A DNA stretch of 11,119 bases from Candidatus Pelearchaeum sp. (GTDB taxonomy: Archaea > Thermoproteota > Nitrososphaeria_A > Caldarchaeales > Caldarchaeaceae): contig WAQC01000062.1 in NCBI GenBank assembly GCA_015520425.1, positions 1 to 11,119 of the forward strand, written 5' to 3'. The notes below the pieces were generated by a model. The model ran no database searches and had not been told where the DNA came from. It saw only the letters and a list, made by a program, of their open reading frames with translations. Positions within the stretch are counted from its first letter, which is position 1, and each line of letters starts with the position of its first letter. The position numbers and the translations under genes are program-made. This document shows positions 6,587-11,119 of this stretch, piece after piece.

Positions 6587-7156
6587 ATGCGGCGCGCGGA
6601 GATAATCTTTGACGGCGAGGTTCAGGGAGTAGGTTTCAGGTATTATGTGCGCCGCGTTGCTAGAAGACTCAAACTAGTCGGCTACGTGGAAAACCTAGCA
6701 GATGGACGTGTGAAGGTAGTCTGCGAGGGAGAAGAGCAAAGAATAGAAGAGATGATAAGACAGCTAAGAAGCGCCCCACCACCAATAAAAGTAGAACATA
6801 TAGAAACATCATACTCCAAGCCGACAGGAGAGTTTAAGGTCTTCCAGATAATAACAGGAGACTTAGCGCAGGAGATGGTGGAAGGCTTCTCAACAGGAGC
6901 CGCATACTTTGAGGTTATGTTCCAAAAACAAGACCAGATGCTCTCAAAACAAGACCAGCTTTTAGCTAAGCAAGACCAGATGCTCGCCAAGCAGGACCAA
7001 ATGCTCTCAAAACAGGACGAAATGCTTGCCAAGCAGGATGAGACGCTCGGTGAGATTAGGGGTCTTCGCCAGGATTTGCGTAGTTTGCTTGATGAGCGTC
7101 TCGCGCGTATTGAGCGGGATATTGCCGAGATTAAGGCTCGTCTTGGGCTTTCTTAG
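6587..7156 (+). CDS. Acylphosphatase fused to a C-terminal heptad-repeat coiled coil
   Basis: Residues 1-90 form an acylphosphatase domain, an enzyme that hydrolyses carboxyl-phosphate bonds. Motif 1 is GEVQGVGFRYYV with catalytic Arg18; motif 2 is GYVENLADGRVKV with catalytic Asn36. An ordinary acylphosphatase is about 90-100 residues and stops there. This one continues through a linker (about 91-112), six heptads of the form xKQDQML (113-154), then a second helical stretch with Leu/Ile spacing (EIRGLRQDL...RLARIERDIAEIKARLGL) to residue 189. The tail is likely an oligomerising coiled coil. The heptads are nearly invariant in protein but vary in synonymous codons, which argues for selection on the protein repeat. 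The ATG is chosen for its well-spaced GGAGA. The DUF420 gene ends 45 bases upstream. Confidence 0.93.
   Translation: MRRAEIIFDGEVQGVGFRYYVRRVARRLKLVGYVENLADGRVKVVCEGEEQRIEEMIRQLRSAPPPIKVEHIETSYSKPTGEFKVFQIITGDLAQEMVEGFSTGAAYFEVMFQKQDQMLSKQDQLLAKQDQMLAKQDQMLSKQDEMLAKQDETLGEIRGLRQDLRSLLDERLARIERDIAEIKARLGLS
6923..7048 (+). repeat. Six in-frame 21-base repeats encoding KQDQML heptads
   Basis: Six consecutive units encode QKQDQML, SKQDQLL, AKQDQML, AKQDQML, SKQDEML and AKQDETL. K, Q, D and the final L are invariant, while codons differ (AAA/AAG, CAA/CAG, GAC/GAT, CTC/CTT/TTA). The repeat lies wholly inside the acylphosphatase fusion gene and forms the first part of its coiled coil. Confidence 0.95.
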
Positions 7157-7197
7157 CCTAAGGTTAAGAGCCATCGTTATTGATGGTTGTTTGGAGT

Positions 7198-8355
7198 ATG
7201 CCCACCAATCTTCCAGCAGAGGCTCAGAAGAAGCTAGCCGAGTATCAGGCAGCACGGAGAGTTGAGGACAAGATACGCGTGCTTGAGGAGGCTCTCTCAC
7301 TAATACCCGACCATAAGGGAACTGAGAAGATGCGCCGCCAGCTTAAGAGTACTCTGGCCAAGCTGCGGCGTGAGTTGGAGGAGCAGCGGAGCTCTAGGGT
7401 GACTAGGCAGGAGACGTTCTATGTTAGGAAGGAGGGGGCGGCGCAGGTTACTTTGCTCGGTGCTGCTAACTGTGGGAAGTCAAGCCTCTTGGCGGCGCTC
7501 ACTAACGCTAAGCCGCAGATAGCGCCCTATCAGCTCGCGACGACAAAGCCTACGCCTGGCATGATGCTGTATGAAGGCGTTGAGATACAGCTTGTTGAGC
7601 TCCCCGCTATACTGACGGAGGAGCTTGAAGAAACAGCGTTCACCAGCAGGAGTATAGCTCTCGCCAGAAATTCCGACCTCATAGCGATAATGCTTGACGG
7701 CTCACGCGAGCCTCTAACACAGCTCAACATAATAGTTGATTTGCTGGAGAGCTCTGGAATATCGCTGAAGAGGAAGAAGGCTGAGATAGTTATTGAGAAG
7801 AAGGATAGTGGTGGGATAAGGCTTGTCGTCTTAGGAAACTTCCATGGAACGCAGCAGGAGGTTAAGAGCCTTCTTCAGGGGATGGGGATTAGGCATGCGG
7901 TTGTGAAGATTTACGGCGACGCGGACCTTGATGATGTTGAGGAGCAGGTTCTCCGCGAGGCTGTGTATAAAAAGAGCATCGTAGTATTGGGGAAGGCAGA
8001 CCTAGCATCGGATAGTGATGTGAAGATGCTGCGAGAACGTCTGGCCGAGTTTCAGCTTCCGCTTATAGTCTTTTCCGCACTCAGCGGCGCTGGACGTGAG
8101 GAGTTTAAGCAAGAGATATTCAGGACTCTTGACATAATACGCGTCTATACGCAGAAGGATGGTGTTCCGAGTCAGAAGCCGATTATAGTCCCGCGCGGGA
8201 CTACTGTAATAGAGCTCGCCGAAACTATACACCGCGACTTTGCGCGCAATCTTAGGTATGCCCGCGTATGGGGTAGGTCTGTGAAGATTCAGGGCCAGCA
8301 GGTAGGCCCTAACCACAGGCTTGAGGATAATGATTTGGTAGAGCTCTATGTATAA
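7198..8355 (+). CDS. DRG/Obg-like GTPase with C-terminal TGS domain
   Basis: The 385-residue protein has an N-terminal helical region rich in Lys/Arg/Glu (about 1-70), a G domain, and a TGS domain (about 316-385, ending LEDNDLVELYV). This is the architecture of archaeal DRG-like GTPases, which are linked to ribosomes and translation. The P-loop is GAANCGKSS (88-96), the switch I threonines lie in LATTKPTPG, and G5 is SALSG (293-297). Two motifs are atypical: G3 is VELPA instead of DxxG, and G4 is GKAD instead of NKxD, so guanine specificity or hydrolysis may be altered. The start MPTNLPAEAQKK matches how family members commonly begin; ATG at 7183 or TTG at 7180 would add five or six residues. 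The gene ends convergently, overlapping the ABC-2 permease gene by 10 bases. Confidence 0.92.
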   Translation: MPTNLPAEAQKKLAEYQAARRVEDKIRVLEEALSLIPDHKGTEKMRRQLKSTLAKLRRELEEQRSSRVTRQETFYVRKEGAAQVTLLGAANCGKSSLLAALTNAKPQIAPYQLATTKPTPGMMLYEGVEIQLVELPAILTEELEETAFTSRSIALARNSDLIAIMLDGSREPLTQLNIIVDLLESSGISLKRKKAEIVIEKKDSGGIRLVVLGNFHGTQQEVKSLLQGMGIRHAVVKIYGDADLDDVEEQVLREAVYKKSIVVLGKADLASDSDVKMLRERLAEFQLPLIVFSALSGAGREEFKQEIFRTLDIIRVYTQKDGVPSQKPIIVPRGTTVIELAETIHRDFARNLRYARVWGRSVKIQGQQVGPNHRLEDNDLVELYV

Positions 8356-9641
8356 GGCTCTCTAGCGGCTTTGCCCAGCCTTATCTTCATTGTAACCAGC
8401 CTTTCTCCGCTGAAGAGCCATGCCGCCACGCCTAGGATGAGGACGACGAATAGGGCCATAGCTGCGAGTGATGTTGCTACTAGGGTTAAGTCTCCAGAGA
8501 GCGCGGCGCGGAGTGCTTGGAGCATATGGGTAAACGGGTCTGCCATAAGCGCTAGCTGGGCTGTGGGTGGGAGGGCCTCTAGGTCTGTGAAGAGGAGTAT
8601 GAGGAATGGGAAGAATATCAAGGGTCCTGTGAATAGTCCTGAGAGTTGCTGTCCGCCTCTTACGTCTCCTGCTAGTGTTCCAGCCAGTATTCCCAGACCG
8701 AGGGTTAGTAGTAGGGCGAGTAGGAGTATGATGCCTATCAGGAGAACCGAGGATGGTGTTATGTTTATCAAACCCGCCATGCTGGGTGCTTGAGCGCTCA
8801 TGGCGGCGTCTGCTCCAACATTCATGAATGCTCCGAGGTATATGCTGAAGCCTATCGTGAATGCTGCGGCGCCTATCACTGCGATTATAACGGAGCCGAC
8901 AAGCTTTGATGCCAGAATCTTCATCCTAGACATGGGGAGCGTGAGGAGTATCTCAAGCGTCTTGGCCTCTTTCTCCAGCCCCACGCTCGTCGCAGCTACG
9001 GTTCCAGCGGTTATGGTAACGAGCAAAACCACCATAGGAACCCCGAACATTATGCTGAAAAATACCTGGCTCAAAAGCTCTGGCGAGCCCTCAAAGATGG
9101 AGCCTCTGATTATTATCGTGCTGCGGGCTTCCAGCGGTGTTCTCAAGAACTCATAATTAATACCCTGTTTCTGTGCCAGCTCCCTCCCTAGTGTCTCGCC
9201 AGCTAGACTTAGGAGCCTGTTTAGCGTGGATAGCTGGCGTAGTCTGCTTATTGATATTTCATCCGTCTTGGCGTATAGCTTAACCTCCCCCTTCTTACCA
9301 GCTACTATCGCCTCGCTGAACTCCCTAGGAACCAGGAGAGCAGTATCAGCGTCATATTGGCTCATTAGTGATAGAGGCTCGCCATCAGCGTTGATAATCC
9401 TGAGCCTCAGCCCATAACTTGTGAGAAGCTCCTGTAGAAGCTTAGAGAACTCCCCGCCATCCTCGTCTATGTATAGTATGGACATCTCCTGCATAGTCTG
9501 CGTGGCTGCTGACATGCCTATGTTTGCTGAGAAGCTAAGCATAGGAAACAATATGAGGGGCATCACGATTATTCCTATTAGGATTGTCCGCTCCATCAGG
9601 AGTTCCTTCAGCTCTTTATAGACAAGCGCGGCGAAGCTCAT
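8346..9641 (-). CDS. ABC-2 type transporter permease (NatB-like)
   Basis: This is the membrane subunit of a two-gene ABC exporter. The 431-residue protein begins with a cytoplasmic amphipathic start (VYKELKELLMERT) and a first helix (about 19-38). A large hydrophilic, probably extracytoplasmic domain follows (about 45-190), then five more hydrophobic helices (about 193-218, 246-272, 297-324, 336-352 and 388-410). GLEKEAKTLEILLTLPMSR (221-239) is the ABC-2 hallmark segment before helix 3. The architecture matches NatB-type permeases; NatAB exports sodium in Bacillus, but relatives move drugs or other compounds, so the substrate is open. The ATG overlaps the ATPase stop in ATGA, with GGAGG upstream, indicating translational coupling. 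Confidence 0.92.
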   Translation of the reverse strand: MSFAALVYKELKELLMERTILIGIIVMPLILFPMLSFSANIGMSAATQTMQEMSILYIDEDGGEFSKLLQELLTSYGLRLRIINADGEPLSLMSQYDADTALLVPREFSEAIVAGKKGEVKLYAKTDEISISRLRQLSTLNRLLSLAGETLGRELAQKQGINYEFLRTPLEARSTIIIRGSIFEGSPELLSQVFFSIMFGVPMVVLLVTITAGTVAATSVGLEKEAKTLEILLTLPMSRMKILASKLVGSVIIAVIGAAAFTIGFSIYLGAFMNVGADAAMSAQAPSMAGLINITPSSVLLIGIILLLALLLTLGLGILAGTLAGDVRGGQQLSGLFTGPLIFFPFLILLFTDLEALPPTAQLALMADPFTHMLQALRAALSGDLTLVATSLAAMALFVVLILGVAAWLFSGERLVTMKIRLGKAAREPYT

Positions 9642-10363
9642 GCCTCCTCCCTTATCTTTAGGAAGAGTTCCTCAAGATTCTGAACCCTATGCTGCTTAAG
9701 TAGGTCTTCAGGATTGCCTTCCGCTATTATGGCGCCTCTATGTATGAATGCTACGCGCGAGCATAGATATGCTACCTCAAGCATGTTGTGGCTTGATATG
9801 AGGAATGTTATTCCACGTTTCTCCGCGTAGTGTTTGATTATGTCTCTCACATAGACTGCGTGCTCAACGTCAAGCCCTGATGTCGGCTCGTCCAGAATCG
9901 CCAGCTTGGGCTGTGTCATGAGTGCGCGTGCTATAAGTATGCGGCGCCGCATACCCTTACTATACGCTCCCATCCTCATGTTTATGCTGTCGCCCAGCCC
10001 GCTTATTGCTACAGCTTCATCAACCATCGCGCTATCACCACCGTATATCCTAGCGGTGAGCTTGAGAAAGTCTAAGCCAGACAGGTTCTTGTAAACGCCT
10101 GCCTCCTCTGGGAGATATGAGATTAAGCGCCTGACCTCGCTGGCTTCTCTCACGACATCATGGCCAAATATACGCGCCTCGCCGCCGCTGGGCTTTATTA
10201 TCGTGGCCAAAATCCTGAAGCAGGTGGTCTTGCCAGCGCCGTTAGGGCCTATGAGCCCGAAAATCTCACCAGGCCGTACTGTGAAGCTTAGCCCTCTCAA
10301 AACCTGCCTACTACCAAAATAGCGCGTAAGATTATCTACTTCAACGGCTTTCTCGTTTATCAT
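9638..10363 (-). CDS. ABC-2 type transporter ATP-binding protein (NatA/CcmA-like)
   Basis: This cytoplasmic ATPase of 241 residues powers the permease encoded next to it. It shows Walker A GPNGAGKTT (39-47), signature YSKGM (134-138), Walker B LAILDEP with Asp158-Glu159, a D-loop SGLD (162-165) and switch His192 (SSHNM). The usual Q-loop is replaced by YLPEE (83-87), which is common in this exporter subfamily. The C-terminal tail (about 215-241) is the short helical extension typical of drug/sodium/polysaccharide exporters. The start is ATG. No strong ribosome site is seen; a TATA-like CTTATAT lies about 50 bases upstream, giving a short leader. Confidence 0.94.
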   Translation of the reverse strand: MINEKAVEVDNLTRYFGSRQVLRGLSFTVRPGEIFGLIGPNGAGKTTCFRILATIIKPSGGEARIFGHDVVREASEVRRLISYLPEEAGVYKNLSGLDFLKLTARIYGGDSAMVDEAVAISGLGDSINMRMGAYSKGMRRRILIARALMTQPKLAILDEPTSGLDVEHAVYVRDIIKHYAEKRGITFLISSHNMLEVAYLCSRVAFIHRGAIIAEGNPEDLLKQHRVQNLEELFLKIREEA

Positions 10364-10410
10364 GGATTAAAGCACCAAGCCCAGCCCAACATGCGTAGGT
10401 GATGAGGGCA

Positions 10411-10417
10411 ATATAAG
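10411..10417 (-). promoter_or_regulatory. Candidate TATA box for the ABC-2 exporter genes
   Basis: CTTATAT on the minus strand sits between the nucleotidyltransferase stop and the ATPase ATG. A transcript starting about 25 bases downstream would have a leader of about 25 bases. Evidence is sequence and spacing only. Confidence 0.35.
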
Positions 10418-10434
10418 CCTCAAAGCCCGAATTA

Positions 10435-10776
10435 TCACCAGTCGGAAAGCTCTATCCAGTATTTTGAAGCATCGCTTATAACGACGCTACTATCCTTCTT
10501 CTCCTCAAGCTCTTCAGGGGTTAGTGGTATAGCCTCTATCGCTGGAGATATGCGCAGACTCCATGCTGCGCGGTAGATATGCTCAAGCCTATCCATGAAG
10601 CGCATACCCCTAAAATCAGGAGAGACAATCACCAAATCCACATCGCTCTCATGCAGCCAGCTACCCTTGGCATAGCTGCCGAAGAGATACGCCTTCTCTA
10701 TTCTGAACTTCTTGGAAAGCTCCCTAAGTAGCTGTTTTGCAGCGTTAACCGCCCTCTCTGGAACTTCTCTCCGCAT
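10435..10776 (-). CDS. MNT-family nucleotidyltransferase (HEPN/MNT-type antitoxin-like)
   Basis: The 113-residue protein is a minimal nucleotidyltransferase. GSYAKGSWLHESDVDLVIV contains the family signature GS-x10-D-x-D (Gly33, Ser34, Asp45, Asp47). Glu81 (PAIEAIP) is a likely third metal ligand. Such proteins usually pair with a HEPN-domain protein; in studied HEPN/MNT pairs the MNT protein adds nucleotides to the HEPN RNase toxin and neutralises it. Here no intact HEPN gene is next to it, only a 39-codon frame resembling a HEPN N-terminus that overlaps its first 32 bases in another frame. The ATG has a GGGAGG ribosome site ten bases upstream, inside that frame, which suggests translational coupling. 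A TAG closes the upstream frame and no other start precedes it. Confidence 0.88.
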   Translation of the reverse strand: MRREVPERAVNAAKQLLRELSKKFRIEKAYLFGSYAKGSWLHESDVDLVIVSPDFRGMRFMDRLEHIYRAAWSLRISPAIEAIPLTPEELEEKKDSSVVISDASKYWIELSDW

Positions 10777-10864
10777 ACTCCATAATCCTCCCAGCTAGTG
10801 ATAATGCCCTCTCTGCTTCTATCCTATCCACCGACTTAAACCAGAGGTCCACCTCTCTCCGCAT
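10745..10864 (-). pseudogene. Probable HEPN gene stump upstream of the MNT nucleotidyltransferase
   Basis: A 39-codon reading frame starts with ATG and encodes MRREVDLWFKSVDRIEAERA, then continues to a TAA. The opening residues resemble the first helix of archaeal HEPN proteins, which often begin M-R-x-E-V-x-x-W. A full HEPN domain needs about 110-130 residues and an R-x4-6-H active motif; neither is present. The frame overlaps the start of the MNT gene by 32 bases and carries its ribosome site. It is either the remnant of an internally deleted HEPN toxin gene or a short leader peptide. The HEPN assignment rests on about ten residues only. Confidence 0.4.
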
Positions 10865-10890
10865 CGCCTATTATATGACACTCCCTGTCT

Positions 10891-10900
10891 GGTTATTAAT
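10891..10900 (-). promoter_or_regulatory. Candidate TATA box for the HEPN-stump/MNT transcript
   Basis: ATTAATAACC on the minus strand is centred about 32 bases upstream of the 39-codon frame's ATG, fitting a leaderless start there. A second AT-rich element, CATATAA at 10871-10877, would instead start transcription inside that frame and express only the MNT gene. The sequence does not decide between them. Confidence 0.3.
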
Positions 10901-10921
10901 GCTCGCCAGGGCCGAGGCTAA

Positions 10922-10932
10922 CTATATTATAA
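10922..10932 (+). promoter_or_regulatory. Candidate TATA box for atpF
   Basis: CTATATTATAA lies about 37 bases upstream of the atpF TTG start, in the divergent gap shared with the nucleotidyltransferase transcript. Initiation about 25 bases downstream would leave a leader of about ten bases. The strength of the match and the position make this the best promoter candidate at this end of the window. Confidence 0.45.
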
Positions 10933-10963
10933 CCCGCGTGTAGCGTCTGGGGGAGGGGAGGCG

Positions 10964-11119
10964 TTGCAGGTCATAGCTATTGGGAGTAAAACGTTTGTCG
11001 CTGGGTTCAGGCTGGCGGGGGCGCGGGGTATAGAGGTATCAACACCGCAGGAAGCGTTGCAGCACATAAACAAGCTGGTCCAAGACCCTGAAGTGGGCTT
11101 AATCATAGTCTCTGAAGAC
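10964..11119 (+). CDS. atpF: A/V-type ATP synthase subunit F, N-terminal part (runs off the right edge)
   Basis: The 52 visible codons encode MQVIAIGSKTFVAGFRLAGA followed by a T-P-x-E-A-L segment and GLIIVSED. This is the Rossmann-like start of subunit F of archaeal A-type (V/A-type) ATP synthases: IG-D/S-x-x-x-V-x-GF-x-LAG, then an (E/P)-EA helix and a buried GxIxVxE strand. Subunit F belongs to the central rotor stalk connecting the ATP-hydrolysing head to the membrane ring. The start is TTG with a purine-rich GGGGGAGGGGAGG ribosome site; no alternative in-frame start lies upstream. It is normally about 100 residues, so roughly half is outside the window. It is probably the first gene of its transcription unit, as it follows a TATA-like element and a divergent gene. 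Confidence 0.9.
   Translation, partial: MQVIAIGSKTFVAGFRLAGARGIEVSTPQEALQHINKLVQDPEVGLIIVSED

Noticed and set aside
6682..7032. A minus-strand frame of 116 codons with repeated Trp-Ser-Cys units opposite the acylphosphatase gene.
   Set aside because: It is the antisense shadow of the heptad repeats; the plus-strand frame has clear catalytic motifs.
6923..7048. Regular repeats as a possible CRISPR array or DNA minisatellite.
   Set aside because: Units are contiguous, in frame, without spacers, and differ at synonymous positions; they encode a coiled coil.
7180..7197. Longer GTPase start at TTG 7180 or ATG 7183.
   Set aside because: Family members commonly begin at MxTNLPAEA, matching the ATG at 7198. 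The ribosome-site evidence is weak for every choice, so this is a preference rather than proof.

Overview
The window looks like a chromosomal stretch from a thermophilic archaeon, most likely of the Thermoproteota (Crenarchaeota). Supporting signs are an A/V-type ATP synthase subunit F gene at the right edge, an archaeal DRG/TGS-type GTPase, an arginyl-tRNA synthetase with an MSGREG version of the KMSKS loop, AT-rich TATA-like boxes about 30 bases upstream of nearly leaderless genes, frequent TTG/GTG starts, and heavy use of AGG/AGA and ATA codons. No genus is claimed. The DNA is almost fully coding; no gene-free gap exceeds 120 bases, and I see no rRNA, tRNA, CRISPR array or insertion sequence.

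Left block (1-5914), all on the minus strand, read right to left: two oligopeptide-type ABC ATPases (dppD-dppF, 4-base overlap), a LivM-type branched-chain amino acid permease, a stand-alone membrane-anchored Lon-type (S16) protease joined to livM by an ATGA overlap, arginyl-tRNA synthetase, and the start of a major facilitator transporter that runs off the left edge. The two ATPases have no DppB/DppC/binding-protein genes beside them, and the LivM has no LivH/F/G/K. The cassette is therefore a mix of peptide-type ATPases, an amino-acid-type permease and a protease.

Central block (5978-8355), plus strand: a DUF420/CtaM-like membrane protein sharing a symmetric TATA region with dppD, an acylphosphatase fused to a long coiled coil built on six exact heptads (KQDQML type), and a DRG-like GTPase with N-terminal helices, a G domain with altered G3 and G4 motifs, and a C-terminal TGS domain.

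Right block (8346-10776), minus strand: a two-gene ABC-2 exporter (ATPase then permease, ATGA-coupled, ending convergently with a 10-base overlap against the GTPase gene), preceded by an orphan MNT-family nucleotidyltransferase. A 39-codon reading frame upstream of and overlapping the MNT gene looks like the stump of its usual HEPN partner. At the right edge, divergently transcribed, the A/V-type ATP synthase subunit F gene begins and runs out of the window.

The most interesting points are the acylphosphatase-coiled-coil fusion, the coupling of a transporter permease to a probably outward-facing S16 protease, the hybrid ABC cassette, and the eroded HEPN/MNT module.
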